From assembly GCA_025054715.1 (NCBI GenBank), contig JANWYH010000002.1, positions 186,001 through 250,000 on the forward strand: a stretch of 64,000 nucleotides of DNA, read 5' to 3'. This DNA is from Pyrinomonadaceae bacterium. GTDB lineage: Bacteria; Acidobacteriota; Blastocatellia; Pyrinomonadales; Pyrinomonadaceae. Of the stretch, positions 9,594 through 19,641 are shown piece after piece. Positions within the stretch are counted from its first letter, which is position 1; each line of letters opens with the position of its first letter. The translations under genes were made by a program, and so were the position numbers. The notes beneath the pieces were generated by a model that worked only from the letters and a program-made list of their open reading frames with translations, ran no database searches and was not told where the DNA came from.

Positions 9594-10059
9594 CTTGAAA
9601 TAGCTCTTTATCTTGCCGATTTACTAAATCACTAATTACGCACATTATATCAGCTTCTGCCACTAAAACGTCGTTCACCTTTGCTTCACCGTGCATTTTT
9701 TGTACTCTGTTACCTGTTCGAACAGCTGTAACCTCTAGCAAAAGAGTATCTCCAGGAAGAACCGGACGGCGAAATCTTGCTGATTCTATACCAGTGAAAA
9801 AAGGTATCTTACAGCTTCTATCAGAAAATTCACGCAAGGCTAATATAGCTCCCGCTTGAGCCAAAGCTTCGATGATTAACACTCCAGGCATTACCGGATT
9901 ATCTGGAAAATGTCCCTGAAAGAAGTATTCATTTACACTAACTTGCTTTACAGCAACAATCCGCTTGCGAGGTTCGAGCTCAATAACTTTGTCAACCAAC
10001 AAGAAAGGATAGCGATGTGGCAATATCTGCTGAATCTGCTTGGAATCTAAAATCGCCAT
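9586..10059 (-). CDS. fabZ: 3-hydroxyacyl-ACP dehydratase FabZ
   Basis: The hot-dog-fold dehydratase is 157 residues. It has ILPHRYPFLLVDKV and the active-site block FFQGHFPDNPVMPGVLIIEALAQ, with catalytic His 50 and Glu 64 from this start. It dehydrates 3-hydroxyacyl-ACP in fatty acid elongation and shares its substrate pool with LpxA, which explains the linkage. The frame extends to TTG 10065, but ATG 10059 has GAAGGAAG 7 bases upstream. A terminator sits between this gene and ompH, so fabZ probably has its own promoter in 10060-10112. Confidence 0.96.
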   Translation of the reverse strand: MAILDSKQIQQILPHRYPFLLVDKVIELEPRKRIVAVKQVSVNEYFFQGHFPDNPVMPGVLIIEALAQAGAILALREFSDRSCKIPFFTGIESARFRRPVLPGDTLLLEVTAVRTGNRVQKMHGEAKVNDVLVAEADIMCVISDLVNRQDKELFQDA

Positions 10060-10112
10060 AAACAAACTTCCTTCAAAGAAGATAAACGTGCTTTTACATC
10101 ATAAGAAAAACT

Positions 10113-10145
10113 AAAGACCAGCTCCTTTATGTGTGGCTGGTCTTT
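10113..10145 (-). terminator. Intrinsic terminator after the OmpH-like gene
   Basis: A perfect 10-bp stem, AAAGACCAGC (10113-10122) with GCTGGTCTTT (10136-10145), closes a 13-base loop. On the minus strand it is followed by AGTTTTTCTT. It lies 12 bases past the ompH stop and separates bamA-ompH from fabZ-lpxA. Confidence 0.8.
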
Positions 10146-10157
10146 CAGTCGAAAAAA

Positions 10158-10757
10158 CTATCTTTGCGGATTCGTTGTGGTTGTAGAGGTCGTCTGACGA
10201 GCATTGTAGAAGGTTATGAAATCTTTAGTCACATCAATTTTCTCATCTCCTACGGCTAATATAAGCTGTCCTTCGTCAAGACGTGCTGCGTCGAAGATCA
10301 GAGCATAACCTTTTTGCTTAGCGTATTCCTGCATAGCCTTCATAATATCCTGCAAGATAGGTCCTACAACCGTGTTGTAACGGCTCTGGTATTTCGCATT
10401 TGCGTCTTCCTGCTTAAATTTTGCTTCCCGTTGCAGCTTCTCTATTTCTTCTCGTTTTGCCTGCAGTGTTTGTGGAGACACAGGACTATTTGGTTTATTA
10501 GCCTGTTCAAGCAAAGTGTTGTATTCTTTTGTCAAAGAATCAATCCTGCTTGCTAGCGTTTGAAGTTCAGTTTTAACAGGCTGAAACTCCCTATCGAGAG
10601 CATTTAGGGCATTCACATACTTCGTGATGCCCGTTTTTTCATCATCGAAAGCGAGAGTGTTTATCACGGCTATCTTTGTGCCACTCGGGGTTTGAGAAAT
10701 AGCAGGAACGGCACTAAGGATTATAAGGACTGCTGCAAAAATTATCAAGTTTTTCAT
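10158..10757 (-). CDS. OmpH/Skp-like periplasmic chaperone
   Basis: The protein is 199 residues. The signal peptide MKNLIIFAAVLIILSAVPAISQ is followed by IAVINTLAF, the usual OmpH beta-strand, then a charged coiled-coil-like region (about 50-130) rich in E, K and Q, and a C-terminal YALIFDAA segment that is conserved in the family. Skp holds unfolded outer-membrane proteins on the way to BamA. It starts with AAGGAGAG 8 bases before ATG. Position directly after bamA on the same strand supports the role. The Thr-rich tail is poorly conserved. Confidence 0.88.
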   Translation of the reverse strand: MKNLIIFAAVLIILSAVPAISQTPSGTKIAVINTLAFDDEKTGITKYVNALNALDREFQPVKTELQTLASRIDSLTKEYNTLLEQANKPNSPVSPQTLQAKREEIEKLQREAKFKQEDANAKYQSRYNTVVGPILQDIMKAMQEYAKQKGYALIFDAARLDEGQLILAVGDEKIDVTKDFITFYNARQTTSTTTTNPQR

Positions 10758-10823
10758 TACAGAATCTCTCCTTTTTCATGCTAAATTTTCAAATCTAACA
10801 TTGATTGAAAGATTTTTCAACTT

Positions 10824-13800
10824 CTAAAAAGTCTTACCTATCGAAAAGCGAAGGCCATTACGTTTACCAGGTAGGAAAAAGTTTGGTATCTCTCGCGTAA
10901 AGCCAATTTTTGCATTTGGATTGTAGTAGTAAATGAGCCTAAAAGGAACATTTATAACTGGCACTTGTACGCGAAGTTCAAGTCCAACACTTGATCGAAA
11001 ATCTCCTAACTTGCCGAAAATGCTTTCACCTACCCTTATATACTGATTCGTCTGAGCTTCGCCTCTTAGATAAATTTCTTGCAAGCCTGCTGGTAAGGTC
11101 AGAGGGCAAGTAGAAGGAGAATTTCCGCAGTATATTTGCAAAAACTCTCTTCTTGTTATTGGTCTTCCGTCTCTAATTATTAACCCGCCGAGAAAAGATG
11201 GCTGGAATTGTGTATTATTACGCAAGAAGATCAGGGATAAAGAGTTAAATGCTCCAAGGAAAGGCTGATCTGACAAGAAGTTACTATTTATAATCTGCAC
11301 ATCTCCTTTGCGTAAGTTAAAAGCTGCACCTATATCAGCAAAGGCAACAAGGTTAGCCGGTCCGAAAATTGGTATTCGATATTCAAAGTTCCCTAAAAGT
11401 TGAGTGTCCCCGCCAATGTAAGCATAAGTCCTTCCTATCAGTGCAGGATTGGCACCAGAAGCACCTGTAAATGTTCCTAAGGCTGCTATGGCTTGACGAT
11501 CTCTATCGTTTAAGCCTGTCACAGGCTCCGGCGTTCCAAAAGCATTCCTTGCTACTACAACGTTTCTAGACGTTACGTATGTATCGACAGGCGCAATTGG
11601 ACCAATTGAGCGAACATTGTATCCTCTTATGTCGAATTCACTTCCTAGAAAGAATCTTTCAATAAACGGAACGCCGTTGACGAAGGCTAGTGAATTTGCA
11701 TCCCTTATCTTATCTGTTGTTGCCCATGGCCTAATGGTAGCTGCTTGAAGCCTAAAACCTAATACTTCTGCATTTTTTGATTTTCTTCGGCGGATTGGTA
11801 TGAACTGAGTGTAAGTCACGCTAGGGGAGTAGGTTCGAACATCTCCGCCTATTCCTGAGAAAGCGAATTGGACAGCTATTTGTTTTCCTCTGAGAGTGTC
11901 GAAACCATTTGCTGCTGGCTGACGCGAGTCATATACAAAAGAAGGAATTATCTTGCTTGTTGCTATGTTAGGCTGGCTGAAAACTATCGGAATAGAACGA
12001 CTCGGATCACCGCTTTGGTTTACCGGCGGGTCTTTTATAGTCGTAGCAGAAAATTGATAAGTAATGCCTACACGAGACAACTGAGAAAAGCGTCTTTTTG
12101 GCAAGAATTCAGATAAAGGAGCAGTTGCAAAGACCGAAAAGCCATAGGTTGATTGGGTGAAAAGATTTCTCTCATCGGTCAAAATCACTCCAAAAGGATT
12201 AGCAGCATCGAAAAACAAGTCTTGATTTTGCGAAAGGAAGGTTCCTTCACCGAAAAACTTATAGCGGTAAGTAAAAAGTGAAAACCCTACTGTGATAGGA
12301 CGGTCACGAAAATAAGGCTCAGTAAAAGACAATTGAAGACTGCTTTGACGATTCCCAAAGCCAAAGCTAAAGGCAAAGTTTTCGCCTCTCCCAAAAAGAT
12401 TATTCGTCGAATATTCAAGACCGAAGAATGATCCTCCAATCCCTGAAACACCCCCATTGAAGGATATTTGCTGACGACCTTTTTCCTTAACATTGACTAT
12501 GAGATCAACTTCTCCCGACTCTTCGTTCGTTCGTATCTCTACATCTTTTTCTTTGTCAATAGGCTCGAAGTATCCCGTCTGATTCAGTCTTAAAATGGAT
12601 ATTTCCATTGCTGTTTGATTGTAAATATCACCTTCATTTATGAGCATCTCCCGTCTTAACACTCTGTCGCGTGTGAAAGTGTTTCCTGCAAATTCGAGCC
12701 TGCGTAACCTGAATTGTTTACCTTCATCAATGCGAATCGTTATATCAACTATTCCTTCCTTTGGATTCGTGGGATTATCGCGTAAGTCTGTTTCCAGATC
12801 AACATCGTAAAGAACGAAACCTTGCGTTCCATAAACTTTTTTCAAATCTTCATACAGAGCTTTTCTTAATTGTCTTCCATCAGCTATTTCGCCCTCTTTC
12901 AAGCCAATGTATCTTAGAAGTTCTTGTTCAGGGAAAATCGAGTTTCCTTCTATCGTCACTTTACCAACTCGAAACGGTTTTCCTTCGTTAACAGGTATTA
13001 CAATCTTCAAAACCTCATCCTTTGAAGAAATCAGCGGTAAAGGAAGTGTTATCAATGGCAGAAAATCAGTTCTTTTAACACCCAGCCCAACTACTTCAGG
13101 TTCACCTATCCTTGCCTGAAAGTAGCCCTTTGAAAACATGTATTCTCGTACATTTTTCTGTAAATCATACTCTAGTTTTCTTAGATCGAGAACGTCTTGT
13201 CCTTTAATTCTGGCGATCAGACCTGTCTTCTTAACTAACTGCATTGCATCTCTAAGTTCGCCGTCTTTGAAAACCTCATTTCCTACGAAATCTATCTCTA
13301 TGATTCTGGATTTTCTGCCTTGATCTATCTTGAATGTTAACGCAACAGAAGTTGCACTAATCTCATCAACCACCTCCGTAACGGTTGCATTCGGATAACC
13401 TCTTGCGGCAAGCATCTCGCGAATTACTCGTTTGGCATTATTGACCTTTACAGGATCAAAAACGGCTTCTTTTGATACGCCAACTCGTCTTTCACGGAAC
13501 TGCTTCAGAATCTCTGACTCTGAAATAGCCTTTGTTCCTTCAAACTGCAAATCACGGATAATCGGAAGCTCTTTTACCTCGAAAATTACCCTAACACCAC
13601 CTCTTAGACCTTCTTCAACAAGAACGCGTGTTGCTATCTTATCGAAAAAATTAAGCGATAAGAGTTCTCTTAAGTCTCGCTCAAGCTGTTGAGGATCAAG
13701 AACATCTCCCGGTCTAGTTCTAATGTAATAAAGCAAATCCTCGTCTCGGAGTCTTCGATTTCCTTGAATGTCAACTTCCTCTACTATTCTCTGCTGTTGT

Positions 13801-13853
13801 GCAAAAGACACTTGAAAAATGAATGCAAAGAGAACTGCCAAAAATTTTCTCAT
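10824..13853 (-). CDS. bamA: Outer membrane protein assembly factor BamA
   Basis: About 1009 residues: signal peptide (MRKFLAVLFAFIFQVSFAQ), five POTRA domains over about 20-430, then a 16-strand Omp85 barrel ending in an aromatic residue (FSIGKTF). POTRA motifs such as VDIQGNRRLRDEDLLYYIRTRPGD and LEFAGNTFTRDRVLRREMLINEGD are clear, as are the barrel motifs FFLGSEFDIRGYN (the conserved RGY/F of loop 6) and the final FRLIYYYNPNAK region. At over 1000 residues it is longer than proteobacterial BamA (about 800), with long barrel loops. The start is uncertain: GAGGAG at 13870-13875 is 16 bases from ATG 13853 and 10 bases from an in-frame TTG at 13859. Confidence 0.96.
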   Translation of the reverse strand: MRKFLAVLFAFIFQVSFAQQQRIVEEVDIQGNRRLRDEDLLYYIRTRPGDVLDPQQLERDLRELLSLNFFDKIATRVLVEEGLRGGVRVIFEVKELPIIRDLQFEGTKAISESEILKQFRERRVGVSKEAVFDPVKVNNAKRVIREMLAARGYPNATVTEVVDEISATSVALTFKIDQGRKSRIIEIDFVGNEVFKDGELRDAMQLVKKTGLIARIKGQDVLDLRKLEYDLQKNVREYMFSKGYFQARIGEPEVVGLGVKRTDFLPLITLPLPLISSKDEVLKIVIPVNEGKPFRVGKVTIEGNSIFPEQELLRYIGLKEGEIADGRQLRKALYEDLKKVYGTQGFVLYDVDLETDLRDNPTNPKEGIVDITIRIDEGKQFRLRRLEFAGNTFTRDRVLRREMLINEGDIYNQTAMEISILRLNQTGYFEPIDKEKDVEIRTNEESGEVDLIVNVKEKGRQQISFNGGVSGIGGSFFGLEYSTNNLFGRGENFAFSFGFGNRQSSLQLSFTEPYFRDRPITVGFSLFTYRYKFFGEGTFLSQNQDLFFDAANPFGVILTDERNLFTQSTYGFSVFATAPLSEFLPKRRFSQLSRVGITYQFSATTIKDPPVNQSGDPSRSIPIVFSQPNIATSKIIPSFVYDSRQPAANGFDTLRGKQIAVQFAFSGIGGDVRTYSPSVTYTQFIPIRRRKSKNAEVLGFRLQAATIRPWATTDKIRDANSLAFVNGVPFIERFFLGSEFDIRGYNVRSIGPIAPVDTYVTSRNVVVARNAFGTPEPVTGLNDRDRQAIAALGTFTGASGANPALIGRTYAYIGGDTQLLGNFEYRIPIFGPANLVAFADIGAAFNLRKGDVQIINSNFLSDQPFLGAFNSLSLIFLRNNTQFQPSFLGGLIIRDGRPITRREFLQIYCGNSPSTCPLTLPAGLQEIYLRGEAQTNQYIRVGESIFGKLGDFRSSVGLELRVQVPVINVPFRLIYYYNPNAKIGFTREIPNFFLPGKRNGLRFSIGKTF

Positions 13854-13981
13854 AGGCAAGCTTACTAAACTCCTCAAAACTTACTCGTGGACATTACGCT
13901 ATTTTAGCTTTTTAGCCTCCATCATTCAAAATTTTATTCAAATCTTTTGGATTCAGTCCTGACGAAACAAGGTTGCAATCA

Positions 13982-16012
13982 TTAAAGAGAAAGCATTTTC
14001 TTAGCCCTTTCTACTATATTTTCAACTGTAAATCCGAAAAATCTGAATACATCCTCGGCGGGGGCGCTAAGTCCAAAAGTATCTACGCATAGAGTCTCAC
14101 CTTTTTGTCCTATGTATCTTGACCAACCAAGACTTACTCCCGCCTCAATTGCAAGCCTTTTTTCAACATCCAGTGGTAAAACGCTTTGTTTATACTCTTC
14201 TTCCTGCTCCTCGAAGAATTCCCAACAAGGCATCGAAACCAGCCTTGTCCGAATGCCCTGATTGTTTAGGATTTCGTAAGCCCGTAGAGCAAGACCGACC
14301 TCAGAACCGGTCGCAATCAATATAAGCTCGGGCTTGCAAAACTTACCTTCTAAATCAGTTGCTTCAGCCAATATGTAAGCTCCCTTGTGTAAACCGTCTG
14401 CAGAAGCATATTTTTTTCGATCAATTAGACTTACCTTTTGACGAGTCAGTGCTAAAGCCGTAGGAGCGTTTCTTCTTTTCAAAGCAGCTCGCCACGCTTC
14501 TCTGACTTCGTGAGCATCAGCAGGACGAATAACTGCAAGATTCGGAATTGCTCTAAGCGCACAAAGATGCTCAACCGATTGATGTGTAGGTCCATCTTCG
14601 CCGAGTCCTATCGAATCATGTGTGAAAACGTAAATAACTTGAATTCGAGAGAGGGCTGCTAAGCGAATTGCTGGGCGCATGTAATCGCTAAAAGTTTGAA
14701 AAGTTCCGCCAAAAGGTATCAATCCTCCGTAAAGGCTAATGCCGTTTAGAATGGCCCCCATCGCGTGTTCTCTTACGCCAAAATGTATGTTTCGGTTTTC
14801 ATATTTACCAGCCTGTATTGAATCGGATGATTTTATGTAGGTGTTGTTCGATGAAGTAAGATCAGCCGATCCGCCTATAAGTTGTTTAACTTTCCCAGCT
14901 ACAGCGTTGATTACCTCACCCGAATAAACACGCGTAGCCTTAGCTTCTACATTGTCAAAACTAGGCAAAGCATCTTCCCAATCTTCGCTTAAACTTCCTT
15001 CACAAAACCTCGCGAATTCGCTCCCTAAATCGGGAAACTCTTTCTTATACTTCTCAACTAGCTTTAACCATTTTCTTTCTAGCTCTTCGCCCTTTTTTAT
15101 CGCTTTGCGAAAGTGATTTAGAGCCTCATCTGGAATGTAGAAAACTTTATCCGGATCCCAGTTAAGATTTTTCTTAGTTTGACGAACAGCTTCTTCGCCA
15201 GGAGCATCCGAATGAGCTTTATTTGTCCCTTGCTTAGGCATTCCGTATCCGATGACAGTCTTTATTCTTAATAGCTTTGGCTTATCTTTTATCTTGAGTG
15301 CTTTTCTTATTGCCTTTTCTATTTGCAAAAGATCATTTCCATCGGCTACTTCCAAAACTGCCCATCCTGCTGCTTTAAATCTTTTGGTAACATCTTCGGT
15401 AAACGTCAAATCCGTGCTACCGTCAATGGTTATGTTATTGTCATCATAGAGATAAATGAGATTATCGAGTTTAAGATGACCAGCAATCGAAGCTGCCTCA
15501 TAGGATACTCCTTCCATCAAATCCCCATCGGAGACTACTGCGTAAATGATATTGTCAATCAAAGGAAAGCCTTCTCGATTAAACCTAGCTGCAAGGTGCT
15601 TTTGCGCTATAGCCATTCCGACACCATTTGCAAAACCTTGTCCAAGCGGCCCAGTCGTAACCTCGACACCCGGAGTTAAAATGTTTTCAGGATGCCCTGG
15701 AGTTTTTGAATGTAGTTGCCGAAAGTTCTTTATTTCCTCCAAGCAAAGATCATAACCAGTAAGATAAAGCAAAGAATAAAGCAACATCGAGCCGTGTCCG
15801 GCTGAAAGCAAAAACCTATCACGATTAAACCACTTGGGATTTCTAGGATTGTGCCTTAAAAATTTTGTCCAAAGGACATACGCCGCAGGAGCCATTCCAA
15901 GAGGCAACCCTGGATGTCCTGAATTAGCCTTCTGAACAGCATCTAACGAAAGCGTCCGAATCGTATTAACGCAAAGAATGTCCAGATTTCTTTGTTCTTT
16001 TGCTGCTACCAT
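13982..16012 (-). CDS. tkt: Transketolase
   Basis: The 676-residue enzyme of the non-oxidative pentose phosphate pathway binds thiamine diphosphate ([19 protein letters not shown], with the DNNI metal site after it). N-terminal marks are [14 protein letters not shown] and [20 protein letters not shown]. The pyrimidine domain has [15 protein letters not shown] and [21 protein letters not shown]. The open frame continues to 16129, but the extra 39 residues are hydrophobic and non-homologous and run into the divergent gene's RBS, so ATG 16012 ([19 protein letters not shown]) is taken as the start. No clear SD. It diverges from the AbgT-family transporter gene; promoters of both must lie in 16013-16135. 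Confidence 0.96.
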   Translation of the reverse strand: MVAAKEQRNLDILCVNTIRTLSLDAVQKANSGHPGLPLGMAPAAYVLWTKFLRHNPRNPKWFNRDRFLLSAGHGSMLLYSLLYLTGYDLCLEEIKNFRQLHSKTPGHPENILTPGVEVTTGPLGQGFANGVGMAIAQKHLAARFNREGFPLIDNIIYAVVSDGDLMEGVSYEAASIAGHLKLDNLIYLYDDNNITIDGSTDLTFTEDVTKRFKAAGWAVLEVADGNDLLQIEKAIRKALKIKDKPKLLRIKTVIGYGMPKQGTNKAHSDAPGEEAVRQTKKNLNWDPDKVFYIPDEALNHFRKAIKKGEELERKWLKLVEKYKKEFPDLGSEFARFCEGSLSEDWEDALPSFDNVEAKATRVYSGEVINAVAGKVKQLIGGSADLTSSNNTYIKSSDSIQAGKYENRNIHFGVREHAMGAILNGISLYGGLIPFGGTFQTFSDYMRPAIRLAALSRIQVIYVFTHDSIGLGEDGPTHQSVEHLCALRAIPNLAVIRPADAHEVREAWRAALKRRNAPTALALTRQKVSLIDRKKYASADGLHKGAYILAEATDLEGKFCKPELILIATGSEVGLALRAYEILNNQGIRTRLVSMPCWEFFEEQEEEYKQSVLPLDVEKRLAIEAGVSLGWSRYIGQKGETLCVDTFGLSAPAEDVFRFFGFTVENIVERAKKMLSL

Positions 16013-16135
16013 ATTCAAAAGAAAGACTTTTAACTTTGCAAAAAACAAAAGATGGATAGTATCATTTATAGCCAAGAAAACCAAAGCTGAAAAACCTAAA
16101 TCAAAAAAGCAATCAAAGGACAGGAGCACGAAGTA

Positions 16136-17866
16136 ATGAAGGATAACAAAGGATTTATCGAAAAATCACTAAATGTTATAGAAAAGCTAGGGAATAAGCT
16201 TCCCGATCCTGCTGCGCTTTTTGTGATTCTGCTCTTTGTGGTTTGGATTCTTTCGGCTCTGCTTTCATCTGTTAGCTTTTCTGAAATTGATCCTAGAACA
16301 GGAAAGCCGATAGTTATAAACAATCAGATTACAGGAACAGCTATAGCAAACTTCCTATCCAACATGGTCACAACCTTCACTAGCTTTCACCCGTTGGGCG
16401 TGGTATTAGTCGCTCTGTTAGGTGTAGGCGTTGCGGAACATACAGGATTTATAAATGCAATGCTTAAGGCTTTACTAAACATAACATCTACGAAACTTCT
16501 TACACCTATGTTAATTTTTGTGGCAATTATCAGCCACACGGCAGCTGATGCGGGTTATGTTCTTGTAATACCCTTAGGTGGAGTTATTTTTTACACTGCC
16601 GGACGACACCCACTTGCCGGAATATCTGCTGCTTTTGCAGGAGTATCGGGTGGCTTTAGTGCAAACTTTATTCCATCGTCGCTCGATCCTTTGCTTGCTG
16701 GTCTAACTCAATCAGCAGCCCAAATTCTCGATCCCTCGAGAACGGTTAATCCTTTGTGCAATTGGTTTTTCACAACAGCTTCTTGTTTGGTTATAGTAGG
16801 TGTCGGTTGGTATCTGACGGACAAAGTTATCGAGCCACGCTTGAAGAATGTCGAGATTGATGGTGATCCAGAAGATATGCCCAAAATGGAAAATATTGCC
16901 TCAACGGAAAAAAAAGGACTTATCGCGGGTTTGCTGACATTAGCTTTAGGCATTGTAGTCTTGATAGCTGCTTCATTTCCTCAAACCTCTCCTCTTCGCT
17001 CACCTGTTGGTTACAGAATTACAGATGCTTCTCTTGAAAAATTGAAATCAGAAAGCTTACCCGAAGAGATCCTCAAAAAGGTAGAAACTATAAAAAATCA
17101 AGATTTCTCTAGCAAAACGGCTTTCGAAAATGCGCTCAAATCAAAAATAGGAGAAGAAAACTTGAAAAAGCACGAGAAGGTTTTTCTAGAAAGTGCGGAA
17201 AAAATTCCTCCGCAGCTTACAAGTTCTGAAGCACCTTTGATGAAAGCCATAGTTCCATTGATTTTTATTCTGTTCATTCTTCCAGGAATCGTCTATGGTT
17301 ATGCGGCAAAAACCATTAAAAACCATAGAGACATTATACAAGGCATGTCAAAATCCATGAGTTCCATGGGCTATTACATTGTTCTAGCCTTTTTCGCTTC
17401 ATTGTTCATCGCTTCCTTTTCTCAATCAAACATAGGGGCTTTACTTGCGATAAAAGGAGCTAACTTCTTGAAAGATTTAGGATTACCTGGACAGGTCACC
17501 ATAGTTGGCGTCATAGTTTTCTCTGCTCTCGTAAACTTGCTTATAGGTTCTGCTTCGGCAAAATGGGCACTTTTAGCTCCAATTTTCGTTCCTATGCTAA
17601 TGCAGCTTGGCATCTCACCTGAACTTTCACAAGCCGCCTATAGAATCGGTGATTCCGTAACAAATATAATAACGCCACTTATGCCATATTTTCCCTTAGT
17701 GGTTGTATTTGCTAGAAGATACGTCAAAGATACTGGGATCGGAACTCTGATCTCGCTGATGCTACCTTACTCCGTAGGATTTCTAATAACATGGGTAGCG
17801 CTTCTGCTTATTTACTGGGCACTTGGCTTGCCTTTGGGGTTACAAGCTCCTTACACTTATCCATAG
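16136..17866 (+). CDS. AbgT-family transporter
   Basis: The product is 576 residues with about 11 membrane segments. The AbgT family marks are [12 protein letters not shown] near the N-terminus, the hairpin motif [34 protein letters not shown], and the late [21 protein letters not shown] and [20 protein letters not shown]. Members import p-aminobenzoyl-glutamate or export sulfonamide-like drugs. A charged segment at about 290-370, rich in E and K, lengthens one loop compared with the usual 500-510 residues. RBS CAGGAG is 9 bases before ATG. The gene is followed after 50 bases by gamma-glutamyltransferase, which hints at glutamyl-conjugate use. The substrate is not proven. Confidence 0.9.
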   Translation: MKDNKGFIEKSLNVIEKLGNKLPDPAALFVILLFVVWILSALLSSVSFSEIDPRTGKPIVINNQITGTAIANFLSNMVTTFTSFHPLGVVLVALLGVGVAEHTGFINAMLKALLNITSTKLLTPMLIFVAIISHTAADAGYVLVIPLGGVIFYTAGRHPLAGISAAFAGVSGGFSANFIPSSLDPLLAGLTQSAAQILDPSRTVNPLCNWFFTTASCLVIVGVGWYLTDKVIEPRLKNVEIDGDPEDMPKMENIASTEKKGLIAGLLTLALGIVVLIAASFPQTSPLRSPVGYRITDASLEKLKSESLPEEILKKVETIKNQDFSSKTAFENALKSKIGEENLKKHEKVFLESAEKIPPQLTSSEAPLMKAIVPLIFILFILPGIVYGYAAKTIKNHRDIIQGMSKSMSSMGYYIVLAFFASLFIASFSQSNIGALLAIKGANFLKDLGLPGQVTIVGVIVFSALVNLLIGSASAKWALLAPIFVPMLMQLGISPELSQAAYRIGDSVTNIITPLMPYFPLVVVFARRYVKDTGIGTLISLMLPYSVGFLITWVALLLIYWALGLPLGLQAPYTYP

Positions 17867-17916
17867 CGAAAAAATGGTTACCTTAGATTGTCTCAAAAAC
17901 TTTTCGATGAGGTTAT

Positions 17917-19641
17917 ATGCGTAGAAACGTAGTTGCTAATCTTTTAATCTGTTCGCAACTGCTCTCAATAGTTTCTGTAGCTAGAACTTACGCCGCTTGG
18001 CGTGAACCCGTCCGTGGACGAAAAGCTATGGTCGCTTCTCAACACGAGTTGGCTTCAAAAATAGGAATCGAAGTAATCAAGAAAGGCGGAAACGCCGTAG
18101 ATGCTGCAATAGCTGTGGCTCTTGCTTTAGCCGTTGTTTATCCGGAAGCAGGAAACATAGGTGGCGGCGGCTTTATGCTAATTAGATTCAAAGATGGAAG
18201 AACCCATGCAATTGATTACAGAGAAGCTGCACCGAAAGCTGCTACAAGAAACATGTTCTTAGACAAAGACGGAAACCTCATAAAGGGTGAGGGCAGCTCA
18301 ACTATTGGCTATAGAGCCGCTGCCGTGCCGGGAACGGTAGCAGGCTTGGAACTAGCTTATAAAAAGTTTGCATCAGGCAAAATATCTTGGCATGATCTTG
18401 TCGAACCAGCTCGTCAATTAGCTCAAAATGGATTCGCCTTGACTTACCGACATGCAAACCTTCTTAAGTCATACAGCAAGAATTTAGAAAAATACGAAGA
18501 CAGCCGTAGAATTTTCCTCAATAACGGCAAGTTTTATCAAGAAGGCGATATTCTACGTCAGCCCGATCTTGCTAGAACTCTTGCTAGAATTCAAAAAAAC
18601 GGAGCAAAAGAATTCTACTTCGGGCTTACGGCACGCCTAATCGCTGAAGACATGAAACGTAACGGCGGGCTAATAACCTTGGAAGATCTTGCCAACTACC
18701 AGCCAAAAGAAAGAGAACCTTTGCGAGGAAGCTATCGAGGATACGAGATAATAACGATGTCCCCACCAAGCTCCGGTGGAATCGTGATGCTACAGGTGCT
18801 TAACATGCTTGAAAAATACGACATCAGAAAAATGGGCTGGGCTTCCGCCGAAAAATATCATCTTCTTATAGAGTCAATGAAGAGAGCATTTGCTGATAGA
18901 GCCGAATGGATGGGCGATCCAGACTTTGTAAGCATCCCGACATCTTATCTAATAGACAAAAAATACGCTCTTCAACGAGCTTCCACAATTGACCTCGAGA
19001 AAGCAACACCTAGCTCTCAAATAAAACCCGGAGAAATATCCATAGCAGAAGGCAACGAAACCACACATTTCACAGTAGTTGATACCGAAGGCAATGTTGT
19101 CTCAAATACCTATACGATAAATGACCTTTTCGGTTCAGCAGTGACCGTTAAAGGGACTGGTATCCTGTTAAACAATGAAATGGATGACTTTGCTGCACAT
19201 CCCGGAAAGCCTAACCTCTTTGGATTGATACAAGGTGAAAGAAATCGCATAGAAGGTGGAAAAAGACCTCTTTCCTCTATGACCCCAACAATCGTGTTAA
19301 GGAAGGACGGCACCCTCTGGTTTGCGGTCGGCGCTAGAGGTGGACCTCGCATAATTTCAGCGGTTATTCAGACCGTTATCAATATGATCGATCACGACAT
19401 GAATATCCAACAAGCGATTGACGCGCCTAGAGTTCATCATCAATGGTTCCCTGATGAGGTCCTTTATGAGCCTTTTGGTTTAAGCGAGGACACAATAAAA
19501 GAGCTGAAGAGATTGGGACACAAGTTGACTGAAAAACCAAGTTATATTGCTTCAGCTACAGCAGTTGCGATAGAGGAGAAAACAGGAGTAAGACTTGGTG
19601 CGATAGATTCGAGAAGTGATGGCGAAGCGATTGGATTCTAG
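17917..19641 (+). CDS. ggt: Gamma-glutamyltransferase, secreted
   Basis: This 574-residue Ntn-hydrolase precursor has a signal peptide (MRRNVVANLLICSQLLSIVSVARTYA). Family motifs: VAVALALAVVYPEAGNIGGGGFM, REAAPKAA, and the autocleavage site with nucleophile Thr in NETTHFTVVD, followed by STYTINDLFGS-like (NTYTINDLFGSA) and the substrate-binding RPLSSMTPTIV. It should cleave itself into large and small subunits and hydrolyse or transfer gamma-glutamyl groups in the periplasm. GAGG lies 5 bases before ATG. The stop overlaps the stop of the convergent PHP gene in the shared tetramer CTAG. Confidence 0.95.
   Translation: MRRNVVANLLICSQLLSIVSVARTYAAWREPVRGRKAMVASQHELASKIGIEVIKKGGNAVDAAIAVALALAVVYPEAGNIGGGGFMLIRFKDGRTHAIDYREAAPKAATRNMFLDKDGNLIKGEGSSTIGYRAAAVPGTVAGLELAYKKFASGKISWHDLVEPARQLAQNGFALTYRHANLLKSYSKNLEKYEDSRRIFLNNGKFYQEGDILRQPDLARTLARIQKNGAKEFYFGLTARLIAEDMKRNGGLITLEDLANYQPKEREPLRGSYRGYEIITMSPPSSGGIVMLQVLNMLEKYDIRKMGWASAEKYHLLIESMKRAFADRAEWMGDPDFVSIPTSYLIDKKYALQRASTIDLEKATPSSQIKPGEISIAEGNETTHFTVVDTEGNVVSNTYTINDLFGSAVTVKGTGILLNNEMDDFAAHPGKPNLFGLIQGERNRIEGGKRPLSSMTPTIVLRKDGTLWFAVGARGGPRIISAVIQTVINMIDHDMNIQQAIDAPRVHHQWFPDEVLYEPFGLSEDTIKELKRLGHKLTEKPSYIASATAVAIEEKTGVRLGAIDSRSDGEAIGF

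Noticed and set aside
13921-13930. TCATTCA half-site upstream of bamA as a FadR operator
   Set aside because: Only one arm is present; no palindrome.
16013-16129. N-terminal extension of transketolase
   Set aside because: Non-homologous, hydrophobic stretch; would overlap the leader of the divergent gene. The family start is at ATG 16012.
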